Shown here one piece after another: positions 26,281 to 35,883 of a DNA stretch of 47,669 nucleotides. Made by a program: the position numbers and the translations under genes. The stretch comes from Deltaproteobacteria bacterium SG8_13 (GTDB lineage Bacteria; Desulfobacterota; Desulfobacteria; Desulfobacterales; SG8-13). How positions within the stretch are numbered: the stretch's first letter is position 1; each line of letters begins with the position of its first letter. The notes under the pieces are model-generated. The model had not been told where the DNA came from, ran no database searches, and saw only the letters and a program-made list of their open reading frames with translations. Location: positions 1 through 47,669 of the forward strand of contig LJNK01000020.1 of the NCBI GenBank assembly GCA_001303025.1. Direction: 5' to 3'.

Positions 26281-29130
26281 TTACTGCATCGTCATTTCAG
26301 TCGTTGGTCGATCTGGGCCGGTTTGGTCGGGATTCGGTTCGGGGTCTGGCTCGACGGCCTCGAATAAAAGCGACCCGGCGCGGCTCATGGTGTGTTTGCG
26401 AACCGACAGATTCACCAGCCCGTCCACATCGAGGATCAAAGAAATCTTGCCGTCTCCCAGAATGGTCGCTCCGGAAAAGGCGCTGTCTTCCTGGATGTAA
26501 TCCGCCAGGGGTTTGATGACGACTTCTTCCTGCCCGATCAGCGTGTCTACCAGCAGCCCGACGCGCCGCATACCGGTGCTGACGATTACCACGTAGGCCC
26601 TCTGATCCGGGCTGGGGGTTGTCTCGATGTCGAACATCGCCGAAAGCTGCAACAGCGGCAGGGTCCGATTGCGCAGTTCGATCACCTCGAATCCCTCGAC
26701 TGTCGAAATCTGGTCCCTGTGTATCCGCAAGGTCTCCTCGACCGATGTCAGCGGGATGGCAAAGGACTTTGCGCCCACGTTCACCAGCAATGCGGATATG
26801 ATGGCCAGGGTAAGCGGAATTTTGATGCGCAGCCGGGTTTCGACACCGATCTTGGAATCGACTTCAATGGTGCCGTTCAATTTCTCGATGTTCTTCTTCA
26901 CCACATCCATGCCGACACCCCGACCGGAGGTGTGGGTGACCTCTCTGGCCGTCGAAAATCCCGGTTTCATGATCAGCCCCATCAACTCTTTCGGCGCCAT
27001 CCGCTCCAGATCTTCACGAGGTATGAAATCTCTTCGAATGGCTGCCGCCCGGATCAGCTCCGGATCGATGCCCCGGCCGTCGTCGACAATTTCAATCACC
27101 ACGTGGTTGCTCTCATGATAAGCAACCAGCTGCAGGGTTCCCTCCTCCGGTTTTCCGAGGCGCTTGCGATCGGCAACCGTCTCTATTCCATGATCCACTG
27201 CGTTGCGGATGATGTGAATCAGGGGATCGGACATCTGTTCGATAATCATCTTGTCCAGCTCGGTGCTCTCCCCTTTGATCTCCAGGCGCACGTTCTTGCC
27301 GGTGTTGCGCACCAGGTCCCGCACCAGCCGGGGGTAACGGTTGAAAAGCTGAGAGATCGGCAGCATGCGAATCTTCATGACGCCATCCTGCAGATCATTG
27401 ACCACCCGGCCCAACACCGATGTGGCCTCGTTGATTTTCATCGCCAGTCCCTTGACCTGCTTGAGCTCGCGCTGGTCCAGGCTGGTGGTTTCCTTTAACT
27501 CCTGGTGAAGCCCCCGCATTTCACTGACCAGCTGCGAAAACCACGACCGGCTGACCACCAGTTCGCCCACCTGGTTCATCAACGCATCGATCTTTTCCGT
27601 GTCGACACGCATGTTCTTTCTACCGGGCTTTATCTGCTGAAGGTCGGGCTCGGCCTCGGGCTGCAGTTCAACGCTTTCATCGATCGCCTCTTTTTCCCCT
27701 GCCGCCGCTTCGGTTTCACCCGGCTGCGCGTCGGCAAGCCCTTCTTCGCTGTCATCGTCTGCCTCGTCGGCGGGTGCCGATACCGCTGTGGTAGCGGATG
27801 CAGCCGGTGCGTCTATTTGCATATCCGCCGCAGGCAATTGCTCGTTGCCGGTATCGGAAGGGGGCGACTGTGTCTGCAGCGTTTGTTCTCCGCTGCCTGC
27901 GGTGTTCAATACGCCTTCAAACAGTGAAACGCCTTGATCGCTTGCAGCGGTTGGCTCGAACAGATCGAAGGCATTCTCCAGCTTTTCGGCCAGCATCTGA
28001 TCGCTCCCGGTCGCTGCCGGATCGTCACCGTCAGCAGCTGCCGGATCGGTCGGATCCGGCGGCGGTTGCGGCGGCTGTGAATCGGGCGGTTCCGGAGATA
28101 CCGCTGTGGCCGCTGCACCGTCAAAGTGAATCCGTGGGAAATGCGCCACCACGCGGGTGATGAACGGCCGCATCGAACCAGAGGATACGGCTGCGCCGCC
28201 GAGCGCCCGCTCGCGACAGTCGTTGACAGCCGCCAGCCATACGGAAAAAAACTGCCACAGTTTTTCGTATCCCATATAGTTTGCGGACGATTGCAGCACG
28301 CGCAGACTCTCTGCCGTGCGGTCACATGATGCTACCGGGTCGCTGCCGTCATCCAGTTCGTCGCTTTCGGCGATGATTTCTTCTACCCTTTCCTTGATCA
28401 GCTGCAAAAATATTTCAAACAGCTCGCGATCGTTGTCCTCGTCGTCGAATTCTTCACCGGCCAGATCCGGGATGGTTCCGTCAAAGGCGGGCGGGTCGTC
28501 TTCCGGCTGTCGATGGTCGGCACTCATCGCAGACGGCTTGCCCGTCGGCAACTGCTGCCCATTGGATGGCCGGTCATCACCGGCAACCGCCTCGCCTTCC
28601 GCAGTGGTCTCCTGCAGGTCCGGATCTTCGCTGGTTCCCTGAGCGGTGAGATCGGCGATCTCCGGCTCCTCCTCATCGAGAAAGTCGGTCGAGACATCCG
28701 GCGGTTCGGCAGCTTTCGCCTCCGGAACGGTCTCGGCTGCTTCCGGATCGAGCTGACCGATCCAATCATCCACCCGCTCGAGCAGGTCTTTGATTTCGGT
28801 TTGCTCCTCGTTGTGGACTTCGAGATCGTTGACGAGTTTTAAGAGTCGATCCCTGGCGGCGATCAACAAGTCGATGATCTGCGTCTGCAGCTGCCCGGAT
28901 CCCTGCCGCAGGATATCGAGCAGGTTTTCCAAGCGGTGGGCAAAATCGGAAATCTTCTCCAGACCGACAAATTCAGCAGCTCCCTTGATGGTGTGTATGC
29001 AGCGAAAAATGTCGTTCAGAATTTCCCGATTGCCGGTGTCGCCCTCCAACCGGAGGAGGTAGTTTTCCATTTCTTCAAGATGTTCCTCCGATTCGGTGAT
29101 GAAATCTTGAAGCAGCGACGGGTCATACAT
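26281..29130 (-). CDS. cheA: Chemotaxis histidine kinase CheA
   Basis: A 949-residue CheA, longer than usual because of acidic linkers. Order: P1 Hpt with phosphorylatable His46 (CIHTIKGAAEFVGL); acidic linker; a second Hpt-like helical domain at roughly 230-320 whose HTLKG equivalent reads RVLQSSANYMG, so the His is lost; a second linker; dimerisation P3 (VDTEKIDALMNQVGELVV); P4 ATPase with N-box HIIRNAVDHGIE, VDDGRGID and GRGVGMDVVKKNIEKLNG; and a C-terminal CheW-like P5. No CheY/CheB-binding P2 is recognised. The kinase is intact by motif. AAGGAGA precedes the ATG at 29130; an upstream TTG is less likely. It is cotranscribed with neighbouring che genes. Confidence 0.95.
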   Translation of the reverse strand: MYDPSLLQDFITESEEHLEEMENYLLRLEGDTGNREILNDIFRCIHTIKGAAEFVGLEKISDFAHRLENLLDILRQGSGQLQTQIIDLLIAARDRLLKLVNDLEVHNEEQTEIKDLLERVDDWIGQLDPEAAETVPEAKAAEPPDVSTDFLDEEEPEIADLTAQGTSEDPDLQETTAEGEAVAGDDRPSNGQQLPTGKPSAMSADHRQPEDDPPAFDGTIPDLAGEEFDDEDNDRELFEIFLQLIKERVEEIIAESDELDDGSDPVASCDRTAESLRVLQSSANYMGYEKLWQFFSVWLAAVNDCRERALGGAAVSSGSMRPFITRVVAHFPRIHFDGAAATAVSPEPPDSQPPQPPPDPTDPAAADGDDPAATGSDQMLAEKLENAFDLFEPTAASDQGVSLFEGVLNTAGSGEQTLQTQSPPSDTGNEQLPAADMQIDAPAASATTAVSAPADEADDDSEEGLADAQPGETEAAAGEKEAIDESVELQPEAEPDLQQIKPGRKNMRVDTEKIDALMNQVGELVVSRSWFSQLVSEMRGLHQELKETTSLDQRELKQVKGLAMKINEATSVLGRVVNDLQDGVMKIRMLPISQLFNRYPRLVRDLVRNTGKNVRLEIKGESTELDKMIIEQMSDPLIHIIRNAVDHGIETVADRKRLGKPEEGTLQLVAYHESNHVVIEIVDDGRGIDPELIRAAAIRRDFIPREDLERMAPKELMGLIMKPGFSTAREVTHTSGRGVGMDVVKKNIEKLNGTIEVDSKIGVETRLRIKIPLTLAIISALLVNVGAKSFAIPLTSVEETLRIHRDQISTVEGFEVIELRNRTLPLLQLSAMFDIETTPSPDQRAYVVIVSTGMRRVGLLVDTLIGQEEVVIKPLADYIQEDSAFSGATILGDGKISLILDVDGLVNLSVRKHTMSRAGSLLFEAVEPDPEPNPDQTGPDRPTTEMTMQ

Positions 29131-29164
29131 GTCTGTCTCCTTATGATTCAATCCCGGGTTCGGG

Positions 29165-29932
29165 TTATCGGCGTCCGGTCAAACCGGACCCCACTGATTC
29201 CAACTGATTGGCCTGCCTGCGCGCGCCACCGCCTACATCCTTTGTAGCGGCGATCTTGCCGTTCGTCAGTTGCACCTGAAAAAATTCAACGCCGTCGGCA
29301 AGCGCTCGCAGGTTTTCCATATGGTTTCTAACCGATGCCAAATCTGCCTTTATCCCCGCCAGACCGTCGTTGGGAAACTGCCCGTTGATGCTGGCCTGAA
29401 GGCGATCGATCACCTGGATGGAACTGCCGGTCTGATTCCACAAATGCAGCAGTATTTCCTGCTGGTTTGCGGCGATGTCGTTGATCAATTCGGCCAGGGC
29501 GCCGGTTTCATCTTCCTCGCGGATCTCGGCAGGCTGATCCAGGCGGCCGCAGGCGACCCGTGCGGCCTTCAGGCGAAGATCGTCCAGGGGTGCCAACAGT
29601 TTGCGGCTGTAGACAAAGGTGGCACCAAGCGATGCGATCCCGATCATCAATCCCGCCCACATCCAGCTTTGCCGCTGGATGTCCGAAAACAGCGCTGTCC
29701 CGGTGCTGCCGACCGCTGCCGGGTCGGTTTGCGGCGATTTCCGGGCCTGCAGCCAGGCAGAGGACGCGGTGGTGGAAAGCACAAGTGCCAGACCGAAAAG
29801 GCTGTATGCGCAGACAATCACTGCGACAAACAACCGCATCCGGGTCTGCAGTCTTCTCCCCTTGAAATCGGCAGTGCATCGCGCGACATCCGGTGCGTTT
29901 TGATTAGAAGGTTTCACTTGCGCCATATTCAT
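29165..29932 (-). CDS. Two-helix HAMP-domain membrane protein
   Basis: A 255-residue protein with two predicted transmembrane helices, near residues 32-55 and 90-110, and a short periplasmic loop of about 35 residues. A HAMP-like segment follows (RKLLAPLDDLRLKAARVACG, then LDQPAEIREEDETGALAELI). The rest is helical, but it has no MCP signalling tip, kinase or cyclase domain. It could be an accessory sensor or scaffold within the array, or modulate CheA. It lies 34 bp upstream of cheA and downstream of cheY, so it is very likely part of the same transcript. The Shine-Dalgarno (GGGAA) is moderate. Confidence 0.78.
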   Translation of the reverse strand: MNMAQVKPSNQNAPDVARCTADFKGRRLQTRMRLFVAVIVCAYSLFGLALVLSTTASSAWLQARKSPQTDPAAVGSTGTALFSDIQRQSWMWAGLMIGIASLGATFVYSRKLLAPLDDLRLKAARVACGRLDQPAEIREEDETGALAELINDIAANQQEILLHLWNQTGSSIQVIDRLQASINGQFPNDGLAGIKADLASVRNHMENLRALADGVEFFQVQLTNGKIAATKDVGGGARRQANQLESVGSGLTGRR

Positions 29933-30005
29933 CGGTTCCCGCCGGCAATTGCCTGAAAGCCGCAGCTCACATCGTTAATGAAATATGCACAGTGGCGGTC
30001 TGCGA

Positions 30006-30359
30006 TTACGCACTGTTGATCAGATCCAGTATTTCCACCGACTTGCGCTTGTTGACGTAGCCGACGGCTCCCAGCTGCAGCGCATCCGATCCGTATTTCT
30101 CCTCGTCCAGATTCGACAGAAAGATGATCTGCGCCGCGTCATCGTGATGCAGGATCTCCTTGGCGGCCGTGATGCCGTCCATCTCCCGCATCGTGATGTC
30201 CATGGTGACCAGGTCCGGCTTCAGGTTCTTGTAAAGCTCCACCGCTTCCGCACCGTTTTTGGCCTCACCGATAATCGTGTGGCCGCTGTTGACCAGGAGC
30301 TTTTCGATCATCTTCCGCATCATGGAAGAATCGTCGACCACCAGAATCCGTTTGCCCAT
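30006..30359 (-). CDS. cheY: CheY-like single-domain response regulator
   Basis: A 117-residue receiver domain alone. The acidic pocket is ILVVDDSSMMRKM, the phospho-acceptor Asp is in LVTMDITMREMDG, the conserved Thr/Ser position is Ser in IIFLSNLDE, and the Lys is in GYVNKRKS. The stand-alone domain next to cheA and cheW fits CheY, the diffusible output phosphorylated by CheA. Whether it acts on a flagellar motor, type IV pili or another machine cannot be said; no flagellar genes are in the window. AAGGAG precedes the ATG. Confidence 0.9.
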   Translation of the reverse strand: MGKRILVVDDSSMMRKMIEKLLVNSGHTIIGEAKNGAEAVELYKNLKPDLVTMDITMREMDGITAAKEILHHDDAAQIIFLSNLDEEKYGSDALQLGAVGYVNKRKSVEILDLINSA

Positions 30360-30437
30360 CGATGCTCACTCCTTGATTTGGTTGAAACCGCCCGCGCCGC
30401 CGACGTTGCAAGCGTTCTGTTCGCTTTGTTTAGAAAA

Positions 30438-30947
30438 TCAGTTGCGCTCGATCTCTTTGAGTTTCTTGATTTCTTCCTGTTCCAGGATGCGGTTGAAATC
30501 CAGGAGAATCAGCAGTCCCTTGTCGATCTTGCACACCCCCATGATGTACTGGCTTTTGAGACCCTCCACGACAATATCCGGGGGCGGCATGACGGCACTG
30601 TTAGGGATTTTGAGCACTTCCGACACGGAATCCACCAGAAAGCCGGTCACGCGACCGGCGACATTGAGAACCAGAATCCAGGGATCATTCTTGCGTTCCC
30701 TGATTCCCATGATGTTCAGCCGCTGGCGCAGGTCGATGACCGGGATGATGTTGCCCCGCAGGTTGATGACACCCTCGATAAATTCGGGAGCATCCGGGAT
30801 GGACGTAATGGGTACCTTGCGGATGATCTCCTGCACCATAAGGATGTCGACACCGAACTGTTCCTGGCCGATAAAGAAACCGACCAGCTGCATCAGGTTG
30901 GCTTTTTCCGCCAGGATGTCTTGCTCTGTGGATTGCAGTTGTTCCAT
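30438..30947 (-). CDS. cheW: Chemotaxis coupling protein CheW
   Basis: A 169-residue single-domain CheW that links chemoreceptors to CheA in the array. The sequence has the family hallmarks: QLVGFFIGQEQFGVDILMVQ, then IPDAPEFIEGVINLRGNIIP and VIDLRQRLNI, GFLVDSVSEVLKIP, and a C-terminal MGVCKIDKGLLILLDFNRIL. There is a short extra helix at each end. It is a conventional CheW, in contrast to the triple-CheW membrane protein further down the operon. GGGG-type Shine-Dalgarno and close spacing to cheY support cotranscription. Confidence 0.95.
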   Translation of the reverse strand: MEQLQSTEQDILAEKANLMQLVGFFIGQEQFGVDILMVQEIIRKVPITSIPDAPEFIEGVINLRGNIIPVIDLRQRLNIMGIRERKNDPWILVLNVAGRVTGFLVDSVSEVLKIPNSAVMPPPDIVVEGLKSQYIMGVCKIDKGLLILLDFNRILEQEEIKKLKEIERN

Positions 30948-31066
30948 AACAACCCCTATTTCTCGTGATCTCGAGATTCTTTGGTTTTTGATCCACGCGG
31001 CCGGTCAGCTTGCTGCCGCGCTGCCTTGCTGCCGACCGCCCGGATCGCTGCCGCCTGGTTGACACG

Positions 31067-33679
31067 TTACTGCGACTGCCGCTGCTGATCCGATCCATTC
31101 CCGCTGATCTTGAACTGCTCCACCTGTGCGGTAAGGCTCTTGGACAGCGACTGCATCTCGTTGGTGATCGCCAGAACCATGCCGGCACGCTCGGCGGTCA
31201 GACGGGCACCTTCGGCCTGACTCTGGGCGATTTCGCGGATGTTCTTGGAGCGCTCCACCTGCATGCCGGTCATCTGCTGCATTTGACCGGTCCGCTCGAC
31301 GATGCTCTGCATCTCATTATTGACCGTCTGGGCACCCTGGTTGGCGTTGGACACCAGCTCGGCAATATACTGAGACTGCTCCACCAGTGCAGCCAGGGCC
31401 TGTTGGGCGGCTTCCCGCCGCGGCCCCTGCTGTCCGGCCATCGAGCCGATCTCGGTTGCCAGCGTATTGAGCTCTTCCATCAGCGTGTTGACCTCCTCGG
31501 TTCTCAAGGCCAGCACGTCGGCGGTTTTGGCAATTTCTTCGATCGCCTGCATGTTGACCCGCCCACCTTCACCGATGCGCTGCAAGGCTGTCTGAAGCTG
31601 GTCGGTCAGTGACGTACCTTCACTGACGCGCTCGGTGGAATCCTTGATGAGCTGGGTAATCTCTTTGGCCGCCTCCGAAGAGCGCTGGGCGAGCTTGCCG
31701 ACTTCGTCGGCAACGACGGCGAAACCTTTTCCGTGTTCGCCGGCCCGCGCCGCCTCGATGGCCGCGTTGAGGGCCAGCAGGTTGGTCTGCTCGGCAATTT
31801 CAGTGATAACGCCGATGATTTCGGAGATCTGCTCGGAAGATTCGGCAATGGCCCGCATACCGCTAACGGTGGCGTTCACCGAATCGCTACCTTCTTCGGC
31901 GGCCTTCAGCGCAGAATGACCGTGCTCGGAGGCCCGCTTTGCGGCCTGGTTCATCTCTTCCACCGAGCGGGCAATCTGGCTGATCGCCTCGTTAACCGTG
32001 AGCACCGCTTCACTCTGCTTCTCAGCGGTGGCCACAACCTTGGCTCCGGTCTCACCCATGACGGTCACACGTTCGTTGGCGTCGTTGGCCGAATCGGTCT
32101 GCTTCTGGGTGGACTCGGCCACGGCCTCCATGGCTTTGAGAAGCTCGGAGATGGCTTTCGAAGACTCTTCGGCTGCGTCCTTCTGGGCGGCCGAACCCTG
32201 CGCCACCTCACCGGCTGTCACTCCCATGTCGTTGAGCACCCGGGCGATTTCTTCCACCTGCTTCACCTCCGCCTCGGCCCGCTCCTTGTTGGCCGCCGCC
32301 CGCCCGGAAACGTCCGCGGACTTGGCATGCACATCTTCCGCCGATGTGTTGACGACCTTGAATGAATCCCGGAGCTGCCGCAGCAGGTTGTTGAACTCCG
32401 AGGCCATGTTGCCGACCTCGTCGGAGCTGGTAACCGGGACCTGGACGGTGAAATCCCTCTCCGTGGCCACTTTGCGGACCGAGTCGGCGATGTTCACGAT
32501 CGGCCCCGACAGACCGCGGGAGGTGAAATACCAGGCCAGCAGGGCGAGCATCACCGAAACGATCGCCACAACGGCCATGATCCAGTTGGCGCGCTGACCC
32601 AGCTGTTCGATGCGGTTGGTGCCGGCCAGAAACTCCTCTTCATAGGAACCGGCACCGATTACCCAGTCCCAAGGAGCGAAGTATTTCAGACGGGCCACTT
32701 TGTACCGGGCTTTGGGATCACCCGGGTTCTGCCACGGGTAGCGCTGTTCGGCAAATTCATCCGGTTTCAACTTGAGTGATTTTTTGATCATCTCCTGAAT
32801 GAACAAATTGCCGTCACTGTCTTTTGCCTCCCAGATAAACTCGCCGTCGCGCTTTCCGTTCTGGGAAATCACGTAGTGGCCCTCGCTGTCGAGCACGTAC
32901 ACATAACCGGTGGTTCCCACCTTGATGTCCATGATTGCCTGACGGATGCTCTTGGCACTTTCCTGGGGAATCCCGACGTACAGGACTCCGACGATATTGT
33001 TCTCCACATCGAAAATCGGCTCATAAGCGGTGATGTACCACTTGTTGACCACGTAAGCGCGACCGTTAAAGGTCTGCCCCTTCATAACGGTGGAGATAAC
33101 CGGGTTGGGTTTTCCATCCGGGTTGATTGCCGGGATGAACGTCCCGATTGCCCGGCTTCCGTCTTCCTTCAGCACGTTGGTGGCGACACGCAGCATGTCG
33201 CCGCCGGTGTTCATGCGCTGGAAGATTGTACAGGTAACATCGGTGAGCTTCTGGACTTCGTCCACCACCGGCACCGACTTGCTGGCCTCCCGGGTTTGCC
33301 CCAGCCAGGTGAAGCCGATGAGCATTTTGTTGAGTTTCACCAGGCTGGGTTGTTTGGTGTACTGGTTGATCGCAGTCCAGGAGACGTTATCTTCGGTAAA
33401 TGAAAATCCGCCGCTGCGCTTGACGATGTCCCTGGCAACGTTGAGCGAATGCAGCATCTGCTTTTCCAGCACCTCCTGCTGAGATTCGGCCATCTTGTAA
33501 ACGCCTTCGGCAATGTGGTCCAAGTCGGTGTAAGCCAGCTTGATACTCTCAGACTTGGACACCTCAATGGCTGTGCGGTTCTGCAGGTAGGCCGAAACAC
33601 CGAGGATGACCAGCGGTATGATGGTCAGTACCACACCGATGATCATCAGTTTGGGTCCGAGTTTCATTTTATTAAACAT
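31067..33679 (-). CDS. Methyl-accepting chemotaxis protein with Cache sensor
   Basis: An 870-residue transmembrane chemoreceptor. TM1 is near residues 10-32. A large periplasmic region of about 350 residues resembles a Cache_3-Cache_2 sensor ([20 protein letters not shown], then [20 protein letters not shown] and [10 protein letters not shown]) plus a further Cache-like part ([20 protein letters not shown]). TM2 lies near 390-412 and is followed by HAMP. The cytoplasmic coiled coil has the hairpin tip [20 protein letters not shown], then [16 protein letters not shown] near residue 640. Such sensors bind small organic acids or similar ligands; this ligand is unknown. No C-terminal CheR-docking pentapeptide is present. 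GGAGGG precedes the ATG. It is the only receptor in the cluster. Confidence 0.95.
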   Translation of the reverse strand: MFNKMKLGPKLMIIGVVLTIIPLVILGVSAYLQNRTAIEVSKSESIKLAYTDLDHIAEGVYKMAESQQEVLEKQMLHSLNVARDIVKRSGGFSFTEDNVSWTAINQYTKQPSLVKLNKMLIGFTWLGQTREASKSVPVVDEVQKLTDVTCTIFQRMNTGGDMLRVATNVLKEDGSRAIGTFIPAINPDGKPNPVISTVMKGQTFNGRAYVVNKWYITAYEPIFDVENNIVGVLYVGIPQESAKSIRQAIMDIKVGTTGYVYVLDSEGHYVISQNGKRDGEFIWEAKDSDGNLFIQEMIKKSLKLKPDEFAEQRYPWQNPGDPKARYKVARLKYFAPWDWVIGAGSYEEEFLAGTNRIEQLGQRANWIMAVVAIVSVMLALLAWYFTSRGLSGPIVNIADSVRKVATERDFTVQVPVTSSDEVGNMASEFNNLLRQLRDSFKVVNTSAEDVHAKSADVSGRAAANKERAEAEVKQVEEIARVLNDMGVTAGEVAQGSAAQKDAAEESSKAISELLKAMEAVAESTQKQTDSANDANERVTVMGETGAKVVATAEKQSEAVLTVNEAISQIARSVEEMNQAAKRASEHGHSALKAAEEGSDSVNATVSGMRAIAESSEQISEIIGVITEIAEQTNLLALNAAIEAARAGEHGKGFAVVADEVGKLAQRSSEAAKEITQLIKDSTERVSEGTSLTDQLQTALQRIGEGGRVNMQAIEEIAKTADVLALRTEEVNTLMEELNTLATEIGSMAGQQGPRREAAQQALAALVEQSQYIAELVSNANQGAQTVNNEMQSIVERTGQMQQMTGMQVERSKNIREIAQSQAEGARLTAERAGMVLAITNEMQSLSKSLTAQVEQFKISGNGSDQQRQSQ

Positions 33680-33817
33680 GGTTATCGCCCTCCGAACACG
33701 TTAGTATGGATAGAAATGGTTATCGTATCCTGATCGGTTTACCCCTCGTATTTCATGATTGCCTTTCAACTGGGCTCAAAAACATTCATGAAACAAGCGG
33801 GGACAGGACCAGCTGTC

Positions 33818-34858
33818 TCATTGAAACATCGCGCTGACCGCAGCGGCCATCTCCGCGTCGGGAATGCTGTGGTCAACCGGCTGCAGGCTGAGCACCTCCT
33901 GGGCCATCTGTTTGTGCAGGCAGCTTCCGGGCTCCTGGACAAGCGCCTGGCCGCCGCATCGAATCAGCTCTCCAACCCCCTCCACGCCATCGCGGCCCGA
34001 CCCGGTCAGTACGATGCCCAACGCCCTTTCCGTAAAAAGCTCGGCAACGGAGAACATCAGCATGTCGATCGAGCCTTTGCGGGTTTCGAAAGGGGCCGGA
34101 TTGACGACCAGCCGCGGCTTTTTCCTGGATCCTTGAACGGTCAGGTATTCCCGCCCGCAGGCGATGTAGCAGGTGCCGGCTTCGATCGGATCGCCGTGCA
34201 CCGCGCGGCGGATCGACATCGGGCTGCAGAGATCCAGGTAACTGACGAACGCTTCCACGTAGGGAGCGTCCGCGTAAAGCATCACCAGGAAGGCAGCGGG
34301 CAGACCGGCACTGAGCTGGGGTATGATTTTCAGCAATGCGCCGTACCCGCCTTCGGCGGCCCCGACAGCTACCAGGTACCGGCAGGAGCTCCCATTTCCG
34401 GCCGGCACGCTGTGCCCGTTCGGGCGGGTGCGCAGGTAGCGGATCGATTCGATTTGCACCTGAGAGGCGAGTTTGACGCGCTGGTTGATCTCCTGCATTT
34501 GCCGGGCAGCGTCCAACTCTGCCAGGTTGGACGGTTTGGCAATGACATCCACCGCACCGAACTTGAGTGTGTCAAAGGTCACCGTCGCTCCTTCCATGGT
34601 TAAATTGCTCAGCATGACCGTGGGTTTCGGATGCTGGAGCATGATCCGCTTGAGGGTCGAAATGCCGTCCATCACCGGCATGTGAACATCTAAGGTGATC
34701 ACATCCGGATCGACCCGGGGAATCAGATCCAGGGCCTGCTGCCCGTGGGCGGCTTCAGCGGCGACCTGAAGCTGTCCGTCGGTTTCGAATATCCGCCGCA
34801 CCGCCTGCCGGATGAGTTTCGAGTCGTCCACCACCAGAATCTTGATACGATTTGCCAT
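33818..34858 (-). CDS. CheB-like response regulator, catalytically degenerate (copy 2)
   Basis: A 346-residue receiver plus CheB-type domain. The receiver is complete (ILVVDDSKLIRQ; Asp57 in VITLDVHMPVMDG; AKPS). In the esterase domain the GASTGG Ser motif is GAAEGG (Ser to Ala168) and the QHM His motif is replaced by VMLYADAP, with no His; only the final Asp motif (LTGSGRDGVEGV) survives. Like the other copy it is unlikely to demethylate receptors. The ATG at 34858 starts the conserved receiver; a longer frame to 35020 reads through non-conserved sequence. It is the first gene downstream of the sigma-54 promoter at 35069-35084, with a leader of about 200 nt. Confidence 0.87.
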   Translation of the reverse strand: MANRIKILVVDDSKLIRQAVRRIFETDGQLQVAAEAAHGQQALDLIPRVDPDVITLDVHMPVMDGISTLKRIMLQHPKPTVMLSNLTMEGATVTFDTLKFGAVDVIAKPSNLAELDAARQMQEINQRVKLASQVQIESIRYLRTRPNGHSVPAGNGSSCRYLVAVGAAEGGYGALLKIIPQLSAGLPAAFLVMLYADAPYVEAFVSYLDLCSPMSIRRAVHGDPIEAGTCYIACGREYLTVQGSRKKPRLVVNPAPFETRKGSIDMLMFSVAELFTERALGIVLTGSGRDGVEGVGELIRCGGQALVQEPGSCLHKQMAQEVLSLQPVDHSIPDAEMAAAVSAMFQ

Positions 34859-34954
34859 CGGACTCTTTTCGGCCAACCTCCAGCACGATGCGTGATTTTT
34901 TTTTCGGCAGACAGCCTGCCGCGCCCGCTTTCCGACTTCCCCCATGCCTTCCTG

Positions 34955-34980
34955 GTGATTCAAAATCCGACAATGTCGGA
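34955..34980. promoter_or_regulatory. Palindrome and half-site in the leader of the chemosensory operon
   Basis: TCCGACAATGTCGGA (34966-34980) is a perfect 15-bp palindrome. Just before it, GTGATTCA (34955-34962) repeats one arm of the palindrome at 35190-35208. Both lie between the sigma-54 promoter and the first gene, so they may be an operator or an RNA hairpin. Confidence 0.4.
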
Positions 34981-35068
34981 AAATCAGATGCGATCCAGCC
35001 GGCTGCAGGGATTTCCCCATGCGGATCTTTGCAGGCAGTTCCCCTGAAAACAGGTGTGCCCGATGAAA

Positions 35069-35084
35069 AGCAACATTTGTGCCA
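35069..35084 (-). promoter_or_regulatory. Sigma-54 promoter of the chemosensory operon
   Basis: On the minus strand the sequence is TGGCACAAATGTTGCT: -24 TGGCAC and -12 TTGCT with the exact GG-to-GC spacing of the RpoN consensus. Transcription should start near 35057 and run left into the cheB-like gene at 34858. Confidence 0.75.
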
Positions 35085-35189
35085 CAGAATACGAAATATA
35101 AAATTATTGCTTTTATATCAGAAGGTTATAAACGTAAATGCCGAATCGACGGCCGCAAACGTCCGCCCCGGCTGCACCATTTTGCATCA

Positions 35190-35208
35190 GTGATTCATTT
35201 TGAATCAC
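35190..35208. promoter_or_regulatory. Candidate upstream activator site of the chemosensory operon
   Basis: GTGATTCATTTTGAATCAC is a perfect inverted repeat (8-bp arms, TTT centre) about 142 bp upstream of the predicted sigma-54 start, the normal position for an NtrC-type enhancer. The cognate activator could be the response regulator at 39029-40402, which is inference. Confidence 0.5.
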
Positions 35209-35316
35209 CCGGCCGGGTGGCCGACGCGGCCCGCAAATTGCTACCAACCAGAGGTGACGAAGCGCGGCACCACCGTCAAATTCCGACGGTTCCGGCGCTT
35301 AGGGCCAACCAGGGAG

Positions 35317-35724
35317 CTAGAAGATGTTTTGAAGGTGTTTGAGGAAAGCCTTGTGGTCGTCTTCGTATATATCGCGAAACCGAGCGCCGACGTCGTAGCC
35401 ACTTTGATCAGCCGAGGTCCTGCACCAGATCACCTCCGCCACGGCTGTCAGCGGAGCTGCAGCGACGGCCTCGTCGAGAAGGGAGAGCAGGGTCGTCTGA
35501 TGCCGCTGCCATCCAAGCAAGTGTATTTTCAGGCTCAACAGGTCCTGCGGCTCGAACGGATCCGGCGATTGAAAACAGACACCGTCCCGGCCGATGTCCT
35601 TCAAGGCGGCACGCATCCCGCTGCCTTCGGGAAGCGGGTAGGTCAGGCGGTTCACGTCGACCCTGGCATCTTCGGCGATACGGGGAAAATCCCTTCTATT
35701 CAACTGTTTGTCCTTGGGTTGCAT
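35317..35724 (-). CDS. PilZ-domain protein
   Basis: A 135-residue protein that is essentially one PilZ domain. The c-di-GMP-binding RxxxR-type motif is present as NRRDFPRI near residue 9. The second motif, (D/N)xSxxG, reads DIGRDG, with Gly in place of the Ser. YDVGARFRDI near the end matches the last PilZ strand. It is probably a c-di-GMP-responsive adaptor for motility or surface functions, though binding is uncertain given the altered motif. GGAGAA precedes the ATG. It lies upstream of the chemosensory operon on the same strand, separated by that operon's own promoter. Confidence 0.85.
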   Translation of the reverse strand: MQPKDKQLNRRDFPRIAEDARVDVNRLTYPLPEGSGMRAALKDIGRDGVCFQSPDPFEPQDLLSLKIHLLGWQRHQTTLLSLLDEAVAAAPLTAVAEVIWCRTSADQSGYDVGARFRDIYEDDHKAFLKHLQNIF

Positions 35725-35883
35725 TCAGGTTCTCCATTCGTTTGCAGGTGGCGGTTTTGGCGCAGCAGACAACCGGTTTCGACGATTGGACCGCAACGCC
35801 CGCTCGCAGCGAACCATGTGGTCGGTGGTGGAGCTGCATTTGCAATATCTTTGCCAACCGAAAAATGCCGTAGAAAGTTGCAG

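Noticed and set aside
35161..35190. Second sigma-54-like site on the plus strand (CTGCACCATTTTGCA)
   Set aside because: The GG and GC dinucleotides are two bases out of register, and it points away from the chemosensory operon.
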